DNA of 60,000 nucleotides, taken from NCBI GenBank assembly GCA_009760855.2, contig WPIO01000077.1:1773001-1833000 (forward strand), given 5' to 3'. This document shows, in pieces, positions 22,459-34,135 of the stretch. The notes under the pieces are model-generated. The model was not told the origin of the DNA, made no database searches, and saw only the letters and a program-made list of their open reading frames with translations. The position numbers and the translations under genes are program-made. Origin of the DNA: Cristatella mucedo. Taxonomy: Eukaryota; Bryozoa; Phylactolaemata; Cristatellidae. Position 1 is the first letter of the stretch; the number at the start of each line of letters is the position of its first letter.

Positions 22459-23116
22459 TTGAGATACGACTTCCGGTTATTCAATGGATACAGAGTAAAG
22501 TTCTTATACTGACCCACAAGGCCCGTCATTGCTTGGCTCCTTTATATTTAGTGGAGCTGCTACACAAGTTTCAGCCTCATCGTGCCACAGCTTCTCGATG
22601 GATAATAAAATAGCTGTTTTATTCACACTCTTAAAGACCGTTAGCGACAGAAGCTTTTGCTCAGCAGTCCTAAATTGCGGAACTCACTTCCACCTTTCTT
22701 AAGCAATGACGTCTATCCTCTTGCTGTGGATTGTGGCACATCCTTTTCAGCCGTCCTGAACTACTAATTCTATGCTATTCACTACCTGAACTGCCCTCCT
22801 GACTCAACTACGCCTCTCACTTTCACTGGTGATCTGACACTCACACTAGACTGTGGATCTGACTTCCAGGATTTTTATGCAATGACAACTACTCTCCTGC
22901 TGCTGACTATGGCACACCCTTTCCAGCCATCTAGAGCTGCTACTTCCATATTACTCACTACCTTGACTGCTCTCTTGACTTTGCTATGCTTCCCATTTTC
23001 TCTTTGTTGTGCGAGATTAAGTCTGTTGGCTACCGAATGCGTGTGAGTGAGCTATACAAAATTATCCTGCATAACACCCCCATAGTTTTTGTCACTTTGT
23101 GGAGTTACAGACGGAG
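22459..23116 (+). mobile_element. LINE family B, 3' copy on + strand
   Basis: A 5'-truncated LINE-B. The + strand reads LPVIQWIQSKVLILTHKARH, then CLAPLYLVELLHKFQPHR and a decayed TVSDRSFCSAVLNCGTHF. The first two blocks align with LTQKARHGLAPPYLAELLYQ of the copy at 8377. A stop-rich 3' UTR follows. It ends in the family-B terminus GGCTACCGAATGCGT, AGTGAGCTATACAAAAT and TGTGGAGTTACAGACGGAGA. This runs straight into the ATAC microsatellite. Confidence 0.8.
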
Positions 23117-23293
23117 ATACATACATACATACATACATACATACATACATACATACATACATACATACATACATACATACATACATACATACATACATAC
23201 ATACATACATACATACATACATACATACATACATACATACATACATACATACATGCATGCATACTTACATACACACATACATGTATACATACG
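23117..23293 (+). repeat. (ATAC)n microsatellite, LINE-B tail expansion
   Basis: About 137 bases of pure ATAC tetranucleotide (23117-23253), then imperfect repeats to about 23293. It starts immediately after the LINE-B terminus TTACAGACGGAG. Open frames in it (IHTYIHTY and MYVCMYVC) are artefacts. Confidence 0.95.
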
Positions 23294-24045
23294 TTGATGG
23301 TATTGATGGTAGCTTATCAGATACATCGAAAGACGAAAGTAATTACAGATGCCGTCACCAAACGATAGCTTAGACGATCTCTCCAGATACAAAGGTCGGA
23401 CTAGGAAGACGGCGAGGTTTGGCTAGCCAGTTGTAGGTTGAAGGTAAAAGAGACTTATTTGTTTACTACAGATTGGCCAAAATCAGGAAGTCTGAAGGTC
23501 CTAGAAACTTCTTTGCCTGTAGCAAAGTTGCCGAAATCAGGAAGTAAATGTGCCTGTTATGTGTTCATTAACTCACGTATCGCGTACACGTGCAATCGTG
23601 CGTTCGCCTTATTTGGTGCTTGCTTGTTGAGGCCATGTGTTGCCTCTAGCGTACACCCTCTGATTAGGCATGATGACGCATCGGCAGGTGGTTGTAATGG
23701 AAGCCACGAAACAGGAAGGCGTGCAGGATTCATCGAACCCGTCCTGTTTTTACATTTTGTACTTTACCTGCGATGGCTCTCAGCCTACCTTTCTAAGGCG
23801 GACCCTGCCATGGCTTGACTCGCCGCTGACCAATCGATGACCAGCATAGAGGTATCGCTCGCGCATCCTGACTGTCACCCTTGAGGCTAGTTCTTGGGGA
23901 TTGCTGGCTGATGCTGATGATTAGCCCCAGGAATGCTTATGTAATTGATGCATCGCCCCACAGCTGGACGATTAATTCAAGCTATAGCGCACCACTATGG
24001 GATTTGTATTTGTCATTTTTGATGGCCTCCGTGAATTCATTTACA
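23294..24045. other. unassigned sequence
   Basis: A 126-residue frame on the + strand (23438-23818) has no recognisable domain and contains no clear splice or start context. No repeats are seen. Confidence 0.5.
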
Positions 24046-24200
24046 CTACTGGTTTGGCTCGGTGGTTAAGGTGCTCGCCTCGAACCAAGGTCAATGTACT
24101 TGATGACCGAGGTCGTGGGCTCGAGCCCCGGGGCATATGCGAAGCGCCTGAATAGAGATGAAGTTCTCTTTGGACTCTATACAAGTGAATTGTATTTATT
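24046..24200 (+). repeat. SINE1 copy
   Basis: Head CTGGTTTGGCTCGGTGGTTA then AGGTGCTCGCCTCGAACC. The B box is GGGCTCGAGCCCC. The tail is GCGAAGCGCCTGAATAGAGA, AAGTTCTCTTTGGACTCTAT and ACAAGTGAATTGTATTT. A short insertion lies between the two boxes compared with the copy at 7523. Confidence 0.85.
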
Positions 24201-24935
24201 CTTTCGATGAAGAGGCCCATGCACCTAGCAGCTCTCATTTTCAGTGAATGTACAGAACAGCCACTGGTTAAAGAGAAGGAGTGCAGATTTGAATATGCCT
24301 TTATAATTTATAAGTACTTACATTTCATGGCTAGCTGCTATTTCGAAGTGTGTCTGCTCAATTATTAGGACTCGGACCATTTATGATATGGCCCCACTAC
24401 AGCAGATACGTGACGTCATTTTCAAACACGAAGTCAACCGTTTGGATGCTGTATGTTTGGTCGATGTAAAAGGTTAATTAGTTAATCTTAGCAGGTGAAT
24501 TGCCAAGGTATATTGCCACGTACGAATAATTTAACAGCACTAAAAGTAAGGTCGTTCAATTGCGTGGGATAGAGCTTGATACTGGATAGAGGTAGATTAC
24601 CACATAGCCGGTTCCTGCCAGTTAGGAAACGCGAATAATAAATACATCGAAATTAATCATTTTGGCAGATTTAGCACGCCCACGTTTCAGTATATTTGTG
24701 GGCTGAATAGTAACGCCACCTTTTCAAATATATGTTGCTAGGCACTGAGTCTAGAGGCGATCTCGAACGTCACCGCTCGAGTCCGGAAATGCAGTAATAA
24801 CGGCCCGTTTGGCGGCGCTTTGTGCTTCCGGCGCGCCTGCTTCTGCACGGTATTCATGCATTCGAGCACTTCAGCTCCTCCAGCAGCAACCCTCAGTCGC
24901 CTCGCTCTCTCCAACCTCTCTCCCCCTCTCTCTTC

Positions 24936-24941
<6 letters not shown>
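24201..24941. other. unassigned sequence
   Basis: No gene or repeat is recognised until the pyrimidine-rich lead-in at about 24890. Confidence 0.5.

Positions 24942-25020
<79 letters not shown>
24942..25020 (+). repeat. (CT)n microsatellite, about 79 bases
   Basis: Pure CT dinucleotide. It is complementary to the (GA)n tract 364 bases downstream. Confidence 0.95.
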
Positions 25021-25024
<4 letters not shown>

Positions 25025-25382
25025 TCGCCTTGGAACGGGAATGGTCTAGAAGTGTCTCACTGATCGCCTCTTGGAACCCTCTCTGAATCGTGGCCCCTGT
25101 GAAGACAAACCCGGTAGCTGCAACATAGAGGTTCACTGCCGATCGGAAGGCACTGTAGCCGCCCTCCTAAACAAAATGGCAGTCCCTCTAAAAAAAAATA
25201 TGACCATAGCCTTGCCGGAAACAGAGGAAAAATCTGCATACCGAAAGCTTTGCCTGTAAGCGCTCCTTAGATACGTCTATGCTGAAATTGATAGCTCATT
25301 TTTTGATGACCTAAAGGTCCACTCTATAGGCACGCCACCCACAAGCCTCTTTAGACCAGCATAATAAGAAATTGGTAACCAC

Positions 25383-25384
<2 letters not shown>

Positions 25385-25468
<84 letters not shown>
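25385..25468 (+). repeat. (GA)n microsatellite, about 84 bases
   Basis: Pure GA dinucleotide, the inverted partner of the upstream (CT)n tract. Confidence 0.95.
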
Positions 25469-25473
<5 letters not shown>

Positions 25474-25521
25474 GGGAGAGAAAGAAAAAAGGGAGACATA
25501 CAGACAGACCAACAGACCAAC

Positions 25522-25523
25522 CA

Positions 25524-25607
<84 letters not shown>

Positions 25608-25630
25608 ACAGACAGACAGGCAGACAGACG
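25522..25630 (+). repeat. compound (CAGA)n(CAGG)n(CAGA)n array
   Basis: The CAGA units change to a block of about 13 CAGG units and back to CAGA. The Cys/Leu-rich - strand frame across it is an artefact. Confidence 0.95.
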
Positions 25631-25779
25631 GAGAGAATGTAAGAGAGATAGACAGAGACTGAAGCTCCTGTGATCTTTAAACTGCTGCTTCTTTAGCCAT
25701 GCGATATTCGCGATCGCCACCCTCTTAAAAAAAACGAATGCCCACCCCCTCACTCTTACCTTGATCCAACAAGTCGAAA

Positions 25780-26770
25780 GTGCGTCTCCGTGGCTGCCAA
25801 TTTAGATCAGACCAACGAAAAAGCGCCAGCCTCTGCACGAACGCCTCTAGGCGGCTGCGCGCCTTGGACGGCACCACCGCGGCCGGGCAACCCATTTGAG
25901 CCGCTCTGGAGGCCTCTGAAGCCACCGGAGAAAGTTCCGGAAAAAGTTCCGGAATGTTGCGGCAGGCGCTACTGAGACGTGCCGAGTTACGCGCCGTACG
26001 ACGCTTCCAGCGAGCCGGCGCCTTTCTATGGCCCTGCGGAACTCTCCAAATAAAAAGGCGAGTCCCAAGGAAAGGGTTAGGGGTTGATGGCGGAGAGACA
26101 AAGCTGCCAATGGCCGCGCTTGGAATGGCGACGGGGCGTCAAAGTCAAGGTGTTCAAAGTGCCAGTACTAGTAGCAGAACGTGCAGCTCGAGGTCGACAG
26201 GAAATCGAAGTCTCACCAAATGCGATCGACCAGTACAAAAGCGACCGGCGAGCGAACGCGAGCGGCCGATAAAACCGTAGTGGCTATCGTCGCTTTAACG
26301 AATCTCATTGGCCAGAAATCAGCTTCCAATCAGCAGCATACTTACAAAGCAGAAATGCATAGGAGATTTTTCCGGCTACTACCTAACGAATTAATTGCAT
26401 GGCGGCAGATTCCAGATGTTCTCCGAAAAGTAAAAATTACAGGGAAGCCCGTCTCTGAGCCGCCTTGCTCGTACAAGCCGCCTCTTGCGACCATCTTTCG
26501 GCGATAGAAAAGCTTTGTCCGGTTCCGCCCAACTTACGGCGGGCAATGAATGATCGCCTTTAGCAGAACTCGAGACGGCCACGCTGGAACGCGAAGCGCG
26601 AGCGAGCGCCTGCGAGCATGCGAGCGCCTGCGAGCTGAGACTCGCGGTGTCGAGTTTCGTTTACGTCTCGTTTACCACGTGCAAATAATATCCCACTGCG
26701 CCTCTACAAAAGGGCTTCGGACGGAGTCGATCACGTTGCCGGTCGCTCGGCGGTAATACTTGCCGCCCAT
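25780..26770. other. GC/CpG-rich block
   Basis: CpG-rich sequence with overlapping 60-108 residue frames on both strands and no recognised domain. A direct duplication of a GAGCGCCTGCGAGC-like phrase lies at about 26600-26635. It could contain a promoter or first exon, but nothing proves it. Confidence 0.4.
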
Positions 26771-27937
26771 TATAATAATAGTAATAATAAAACATTTGTA
26801 TAGCGCCCTTAGACAGCTCAATCTCTGACTAGACACTTTACAGATACTGTATAGAAAGCATTACCGTATGATTGGTGCCAGAATCAGCAATCAGCAGGCA
26901 CAGTGTAAGTAGGTTCATGCACACGAAGAAAGAATCAGAAAAAACCACCGAATGCTGTAAGAAATAGGTACATTGTAAGCATCTTCTTAAAAGTCGTCAT
27001 GCCAGGAGCCGTTGTTACGTGTATCTGTAGTGAGTTCCAGGCTTTAGGAGCATGGGAACTAAAGGCACGGTCATCAACGGTTTTGAGGCTAGGCGATTTG
27101 AGTCGCAACGATGCTTTGTACAATTCTTCGATTGATGTGTGAGTAGTTCTGATAAGCAGACTGCAGCCAGAGAATGAAGAGACTTAAAAGTAAGTGGCAG
27201 AACCTTGAATTCGATGCGCTGCTTGAGCGGGAGTCCGTGCAGGATTGCCAGAAGTGCTGCTATGTGGCAACTGTGACGCTCACGACACACAAGCCTAGCT
27301 GCAGAGTTTTGCACCGACTGTAATCGCCTAATTGCACAGGCCGGTAGACTAGCAAGCAGTGAGTTACAGAAGTCAAGACGGGATTTCACAAATGCCTGGA
27401 CCAACTTAGATGCGGTATCCCTGTCTAAACAAGCCCGAATCTTAGCAATGTTATTTAGCTGAAAGTAGGCAGACCTGATTGTGGAGCTGATGTAGTCGTC
27501 ATACGCAAGGTCACTTTGTAACATGACACCTAGATTGCGTGCAAATTTAACAGAAGAAATGCTGACAGAGCCAATTGTGAGCGTTAACCTTTCCAATTTC
27601 CGAATTAAACTTGGTTTGCCCATAAGTAGTAAGTCGGTTTTATCTTCATTCAATTTAAGAAAGTCTGCTGCGATCCATGTGCAGATTTAATCGCAATAGA
27701 TGGAGCAAGGAAGTCGAGAGAATTTGACATGCTCGAGGGCTTGGAGGGATCAAAGCAAAGGTCCAACTGAGTGTCATCTGCATAGAAGTGAAAGCCTATA
27801 TTGGGCTTGGCAATCACATCGGCAAGAGGAAGAGTATAGACCGTGTAAAGAACGGGACCAAGCACGGTGCCCTGAGGTACCCCACAATCCAGAGGTTCCT
27901 CGGATGATCTTTGCTGGCGGACAGCTTTGAAGAGTGT
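26771..27937 (-). pseudogene. LINE family A, copy with RT motif C
   Basis: A TAA-rich tail and 3' terminus on the - strand are followed by a 212-residue frame (27015-27653). It carries DKTDLLLMGKPSLIRKLERL, SARNLGV-type KFARNLGVMLQSDLAYDD, FVKSRLDFCNSLLASLPACA and ARLVCRERHSCHIAALLAIL. A second frame (27650-27991) has [20 protein letters not shown] and [21 protein letters not shown] is intact, but the two frames are offset. The 5' end is truncated just upstream of [10 protein letters not shown]. It is moderately diverged from the copy at 20456. Confidence 0.85.
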
Positions 27938-29064
27938 GGCGGCGGCGTGACATTTACTAATTCGACGTCTTAAAAATTGACAGTTTACCATGTTTAGACG
28001 GCAGGCTGAGGGAGCTCGAGAGATAGATAAGCAGTAGCATGCTACGCTTGGCCATATTACTACATTCTCACGTCGTCATAGAAACAAGAATCCTAAATCA
28101 GGCACGCTACGAGAATTTCTTGCAGTCACATGACTCGTAGAGTAGACACCGTCAGCAGCGCGGTCGTTGATAAGTAAAGCAGATTTCCAGTATCAGAGCA
28201 GCCGTCAATGACTTCGGTAGTTTGCACAGTATCAGTCACGAAGCAATTTACGAAGTCATAGGCGGCACGGCGGCTAATCATGAGACAGAAAGAAAGATCA
28301 CTATGTTCCTTACATCATCAGTCAAAGCTGTGGCACCAGACTGCTGCAAGTTACCAGCAGGCATTTCTGTATTCTCTTGTAAATCATAAAATGTGGCTTC
28401 TCAAGCCGTGTTTCGGGCTTCCCGATTTCAACACACAGAGATTCAGCTATGCTACCTTTGCTTCATAGGCCACCTTATCAACCTTGACATCTTCTCGATT
28501 AACAGTTCAAGTCTAATGCCGTCATTAGCACTCACAAGTTCTAGCCTTGCAACAGTCTCAACATTACTCTTCAGCAGAATACTGGTTAGCCGTGATATTT
28601 ACAGTAGATACTTCTAACTTTTGTCGCTTACGTTGACATACATCTGCCTTCAAGGTACTCTCAAGGTTAGCACATTCAAGTGCCGCAAAGTGATTCTTGA
28701 CTGCCAGTAGTGACGCCTCGAAAACTCTTTGGAACAAGCTTTAATTAAGAATTCGCATAAGGTTGCGACATGATAGTTCTTTAATATGCGTAATATTGGT
28801 TTGTAACCTCATCGTGATTCGTAAATTTTTTTCAGATGATTCTTTCGACTTCCAAATCTTGGCAGAACAGGCAACCACTTCAGCAAGCAATGGATTAGAG
28901 AAAGCATAAACAGCTGTGTGTAACCTCGTCACGAAAGGCTCTGCTTCTCGCAACACTGCGGACGGTCAAATCCACGCTATTAGGAATCACCTGCAAGGAG
29001 TCGATAGCACCTATTCATAATTAGTTCAGCCAGAAATCTCAAAGCTTAAAATGCACCAGTTTAT
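27938..29064. other. unassigned sequence
   Basis: Frames of 62-74 residues on both strands, including a - strand one at 28741-28956. None matches a family I know. It could be decayed transposon DNA next to the element at 29415. Confidence 0.4.
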
Positions 29065-29250
29065 AGCAGCATTTGGTGGGTCTTTGCGATTCGTCCTTCG
29101 CGTGCTTGTACCTGCTTACACTGTGCCTGGTGCTTGCGGGTATTGCCACCAAATATTTGGTAAAGCTTTATATGCAGCTTCTGTAAAGTGCCTTGAGAAA
29201 GATTCAGTTCTCCAATAGCGTTATATAAATGTATTAATATTGTTATAAAG
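29065..29250 (+). mobile_element. LINE family A 3' UTR fragment
   Basis: AGCATTTGGTGGGTCTTTGC, CGATTCGTCCTTCGCGTGCT and then GTAAAGTGCCTTGAGAAAGA lead to the GCGTTATATAAATG tail. This is a diverged + strand copy of the LINE-A 3' UTR, with no coding sequence. Confidence 0.75.
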
Positions 29251-29414
29251 TTTTGCTCCTTTATAACGGCAGAAAGTACACGGTTTCCCTAAAGAGGACA
29301 ACACCAGTGTCAAGATTTTGCTGAGTTCCTTCAATTACAGTGACTATGGCCGGTAGACAATTGGAGACTTCAAAATAGGGATTCACTTCGGATGCTCCGC
29401 CTGGGGGTTTCACC

Positions 29415-29960
29415 AAGTTTCCTTCTTTCTTTGCCCGTGAGACGTCGGCCGGGACATTGAAGCGCTCAATTAGAAACGGAACTGGTCACAGCGGATCGAA
29501 TACTCTGTAGGTATGAACAACGAGTCACGCGTCCAGGTCCGTCGGTCAAGGAAGCTAGGACGTTGCTCGTGCCGCAACTACCATACAGGTTAGGCCTCGT
29601 CGAGGAGTTACGGTCACGACTCTGCACAGTGATCAGTAGCTTTCAAGTACCGCCATCATGTCTTTCCACATCTATCGGAGGCAAAGGTCAAAGCTGATAT
29701 CTTTGTCGGACCGCAGATAAAAAAGATCATCGAGTGCCACGAATTCGCCACGAAGCTAAATAGAAGGAAGAAAACAGCTTGGAACAGCTTCAATTGCAGC
29801 GGCTTTTCACGGCTTTCTGGGCACTATGTATATAGTTCATAGTTCATAGTGAACTGAACATTATGAGCAGCTTGTCAAGGCTCTCAAGGCCTGCATGCAA
29901 AGAACTTCGCAAAAGATTCTGTGCAACTAAATGTGAACCAAAAGACGTGCATTTTCTAGT
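29415..29960 (+). pseudogene. decayed transposon-associated ORF with FVGPQI motif
   Basis: The + strand translates in shifting frames. One gives VKEARTLLVPQLPYRLGLVE; another gives FPHLSEAKVKADIFVGPQIK followed by KIIECHEFATKLNRRKKTAW. A later piece reads HYEQLVKALKACMQ. From memory these fit, in order, a long protein family scattered through arthropod and cnidarian genomes and treated as transposon-derived. That family has an LLPPLHIKLGL block, then SDAKIKEGIFVGPQI, then AWxSF and FLGN. I do not know a formal name. At least two frameshifts and several stops make it a pseudogene. Its function in the intact form is unknown to me. Confidence 0.6.
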
Positions 29961-30539
29961 TTTCCTATTGGAAATGGGTTAATTTCAAGATAACCACTCT
30001 CCTGGTTACAAAAAGCAATGTTTTCGCGAATGGCAGCCATTGTCTGAAACTCTGAGGCTTAAGCCTCGAGGAAATAACCCTTACTGCCAAAGGACAGACA
30101 TAGTAATTGCACGTAGTGCTGTCGAGCACGGACGACAGCTAATGTTACAATCGGGCCTCAATCAGCAGCCTTCCACGTCCGAACAGAACCGGGCAGCAAA
30201 CATGGCGCTCCTAACGGCGCTAGTCCTTGTCGGAGCTCGACGCAAATACTGGCGAAGCCGTGATCCTGCGAACCGCGGCTCGCGTGACTTGCACACGAGG
30301 CTCCAATGCACGCAGGTACACCGACGGCAGCAGACGACGGCAGCAATAAAGAGCGCCCAGAACTTAAGATAGTAGGTCCGCATCCATGGCGTCTGTTCGA
30401 CAGCTGCGGAGGGTTGCAGGCGTCTAGTATCAGCCATCAGCTAGCATTAGGCGTGCACAGTCTACACGTCGCTGCTTTCATATCAGATATTTATATTCAT
30501 GTTTAATATTTCGCATCACATGCTTTCATATCGGATTTC

Positions 30540-31500
30540 ATATTGCAACTTCCCGCGTCGTCGGGCCGTCGCAGGGCACGCACGGCGCCATTGGTTCTGA
30601 AGCCACGAAAGCTAGTGCGGTGCCTCCGGTGCTCGACTTGCATCGGTCGGTCTCTAGCGTGGTCCGCCCCCTACCCCGCTGTCCTCGCTACTCCTTCTTC
30701 TCGTTATGGTCTGATCTTCGCATTGTTTCTGTTGCACGGAAGCAGCTGGTCTGCAGCGTAAGCAATTGAAGGCGGCTGGGGGTCCGCAGCGGCTTCGCTT
30801 TCTTTCGGCGAGGAGTCCGGTCGTTCGGGCACCTCGGCGGCTGCGGCGGCTGCGGCGGCGGCAGCGGCGGCGGCGGCGGCGGCGGCTGAGCACGACGGTC
30901 AAAGGGCGAGCGTGACGAGCCCAACGCAGCGAACCGAGCACGCTACCGCTCGCCGCCGGCCGCGTTACCGGCGTCGGCGGCGCCCGCAGCGCTCGGCTGA
31001 AGCAGCCGCCGGTGCTGCGGGAGCCGCCTGCGCCGCCGTCGCTCGTAGTCGCCCAACACTCGCGCAAGCGGCAGCTCGTAATGACCTCTCCCCGCCCCCT
31101 CCTGTAGCCTCAGGATTCAAGCGATTTATTACGCGACCACGAAATGCTGACATCCGGCAGCAGGATTCGAGCCATTAGCTCGGCGGACACGAGGCAACGC
31201 GGCCACCCGGACGTGGCTACGACCGCCGCGCCACGCGTACTTCTCGTGAGCTGCGACCGCCCGCGGACTATCTACCCGCGTTTCGCCCAATGCGAGCACG
31301 TCGTTCGGCAGCCCGTCACCTGGCCGGCGCCCAGTAGTTTTAGGTTCTACGCATCTAGTGACGTCACGATTACGCCCAATGCACTGGCGGTTGGTGCTGC
31401 TCTGGGGAGGCCCGTCGTTGTTGATTACATCGAGCTAACTCGAAATCCGGCTGCGCTGGCTTGCCAATCCGGGTCCGGTTAAGATTGACAGATCTGCCAG
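30540..31500. other. CpG-rich block with GGC run
   Basis: Strongly GC- and CpG-rich, with a (GGC)n run at about 30848-30888. Arg/Ala/Pro-rich frames occupy most of the six frames and look compositional. Such a block could be a promoter/first-exon region of a neighbouring gene. I see no conserved peptide. Confidence 0.45.
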
Positions 31501-32019
31501 CGCAGTGCTGGCAGACGACATTACTTCCTGCAGTCCGCCTAACTGCGGCCTGTACGCACACCTAGTTCTTGGGCTTCGGTGCGAAGCGAAGTCTGTCGCA
31601 CGAAGCTGTGTACAGTTGCTAGAAGCATGAGGCTTGTGAGTTATTAACGAGATCGTCTAAATGGCAGCCCTTCTAAGTCTAAGAGTTTGCTGATCTGTGG
31701 GAAACAAGTACCGACCGCACGTACGGAACGGCGCCTCACATTGGTTACTTTCAGTGACCTGTTGGGGGGACTCGCCGATCAGCTGCCCAAGCTATTTCAC
31801 CCAACTTCCAGGACTCTTGTGCCTTCGCGACGGCAAGGAGCTGGAGGCATTACAGCGAGTCCGTCTTCAAGTTGCCAACGCCAGCCCGAACTTTGGGCGG
31901 TGTGCGTTCTCCAGCCTCATCCAAGCAGTTTCAGTGTAGTGGCGAAGATTTCGAGTTTGGCTAGGACGGAGAAAGGAAGGAGCTGCCTACACACGCAGTG
32001 CTTGGACTGTATATTTGCC

Positions 32020-32291
32020 TCTCTCCCTCTCTCTCTCTCTCTCTCTCCCTTTCTGTCTCTCCCTCTCTGTCTCTGTCTCCGTCTGTCTGTCTGTCTCTGT
32101 CTGTCTCTGTCTGTCTTTGTCTGTCTCTGTCTGTCTCTGTCTGTCTCTGTCTGTCTCTGTCTGTTTCTGTCTGTCTCTGTCTGTCTCTGTCTGTCTGTCT
32201 CTCTCTCTGTGTCTCTGTGTGTGTGTGTGTCTCTCTCTCTCTCTCATTCTCTCTCTCTGTGTCTCTCTCTGTCTCTGTGTCTGTCTGTCTG

Positions 32292-32347
<56 letters not shown>
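32020..32347 (+). repeat. CT/CTGT compound microsatellite
   Basis: CT runs alternate with a 12-base CTGTCTCTGTCT-like unit, and the array ends in a pure (CT)n of about 50 bases. The 130-243 residue Leu/Ser/Val/Cys frames across it are artefacts. Confidence 0.95.
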
Positions 32348-32350
<3 letters not shown>

Positions 32351-32908
32351 CCTCAGCCTCAGGCTCGAGCCTGCGAGCTCCGTCGTATAAGTTTCCGAGA
32401 GGCACACTCCGAACTTGATATCATGAAAACGTTTTCTTAGCCTAATCACCGTATGCTTTTCACCCTTTAATCGGCGGCTTTCTTTGGTCGCTTGGTTCAC
32501 GCATGAGTTGTTAAATAGGAGCAACAAAGGATCTTGAAGGCTGCTGCAGACTCAAAGACTTGCAGATACACGAGGCCACTCTGGACGCTCGCTCTAAAGC
32601 AGCATTCGCAAGATTCCTAACCGAGTGGTCACCCCTATTTAGACTCCGCTGCCCTACGTCACCTCGACAGGGGGCGTGCCTAGATCGGATGTACACGTAC
32701 GTATAATGTTGTCAACCAGACTCGTATGTACTCTACGCCAAAACACGAGGAAGTGATAGCCTGCCCACCAAGCATACTCAACAAGCCTTGGGCATGCTTA
32801 CCCCTCAGAGCAAACATGGCTGCCTACTCAAACGCACGCGTACCAAGCGGTTAGTTTACTACAGTGCTTGAGATTATTAGCGCTACTTGAATTGTTGTAG
32901 ATGGGCCA

Positions 32909-33032
32909 CCGCTGGTCTGGCCGAGGGGTAACCTTTGGCTATCAAGCTCTGGTGTCCGAGCCAGCGGCATATGTAAAGCGCTTGAATAGAAATTGAGCTC
33001 TCTTGGAGCGCTATGCACACGAATTATACTTA
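32909..33032 (+). repeat. SINE1 copy, diverged
   Basis: Head CCGCTGGTCTGGCCGAGGGG. The tail is GTAAAGCGCTTGAATAGAAA, TTGAGCTCTCTTGGAGCGCT and ATGCACACGAATTATA. The inner B-box part is mutated (GTGTCCGAGCCAG). Confidence 0.75.
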
Positions 33033-33989
33033 AGTATATTTCAGCCAGAAATGTTCCATTATATTATAAGTGCAGTATAAAAAGCTCGATTGAAAATTTT
33101 GTAGTCGGTTGCACGTTGGGCTTCAAGGTGAGCTAATGGCTATGTCCGGTGCTGTACTTATGTAATCTCTTGGCTGTCGTTTTAACTGCCCTTCTTCAAT
33201 GGCATGAACATTCTCTATTACGGTACGGTCGCCTTCAATTGCTGCTCGGCTATTCTCGCGACGGTATATCTGCGTGTATCGGTGCAGCAACCTTCGACTC
33301 GTTAGCCTTGCATCTAGGCACCAGCTCTACCATCTAAGGCACCAGCACTATTCCCCTTAGGTACCAGCTCTCTACCATCTAAGGCATCAGCTCTCTACCA
33401 TTATTTACTACGAGTCTGTAGGGACTAGAGCTCATTATGTGAACTGGGTTTGAGGCAAACGACAAACGAGTTCAGGATCAGCTGCCTGCAGCTCTTTCGT
33501 AGCCCTATCGAAGGCTTCCCTACAAATTGAGACCAATCCTTCATGTGCAAGATTAGTACACAGTTTTTGACTGCTTGCTGTCTGGAAAGATAGCCGGAAC
33601 TGGAAACTCTGCTTGGTCGGCGACTGCTTCTCGAAGGTCATATCAAGTTACCTCTCCTGATGTGCACGAATTTACCCACCCTCTATCTCAACCTTACCAC
33701 GAATTTACTGCTACTCGGATAAAATCAGGCGAGAGTTTCTTAGTGGTGCCGCTCTCTAAAGCGGCCGCATAAGGCAAAAATTGCGTCGATAAGCTGTCCA
33801 AGATCATGAAGACACCGTCAGACACTTTCTAAGATAAACATTGGTCTACCGTCAGCACCGAAGTCTTGACTTGTATGACGGCTAGATCGTGATGGTGCTC
33901 TCTGAGCTCTGGGTCCTTACGAATGCTTACTCAAACTGATGCGAACGGCTCGCTAAACCACCGGCCCGCTCTCATGAAGAGACAGGGAC
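33033..33989. other. unassigned sequence with a 22-bp minisatellite
   Basis: No gene is recognised. The tandem repeat at 33316-33402 is listed separately. Confidence 0.5.
33316..33402 (+). repeat. about 22-bp minisatellite, 4 degenerate copies
   Basis: Units of the form AGGCACCAGCTCTCTACCAT followed by CTA. They start at about 33316, 33337, 33359 and 33382 and differ by a few substitutions and one or two indels. Confidence 0.8.
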
Positions 33990-34135
33990 CACATTGCACC
34001 CACATTACGCTTCACGAACCAGGTGAGTGGGTTTTCACAGCTGCAAAAGGCAATTCTGTATAGCCCACTGCAAGCACCTGTGTAAGCCTCCGAGGCTCTT
34101 ATGCCGCTATGCAAATGAGGCGGTTGAATCAACAA
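33990..34135 (+). repeat. SINE2 copy, diverged
   Basis: TTACGCTTCACGAACCAGGT parallels ATTGCTTTTCACAACCCAGG of the copy at 53290. It is followed by CTGTATAGCCCACTGCAAGC and GGCTCTTATGCCGCTATGCA with AATGAGG. The head upstream of this is not recognisable and the B box is lost. Confidence 0.65.

Noticed and set aside
22986-23392. IHTY/MYVC repeat proteins on both strands
   Set aside because: Translation of the ATAC tetranucleotide microsatellite.
31687-32440. 130-243 residue Leu/Ser/Val/Cys frames
   Set aside because: Translation of CT/CTGT microsatellite; present in several frames at once.
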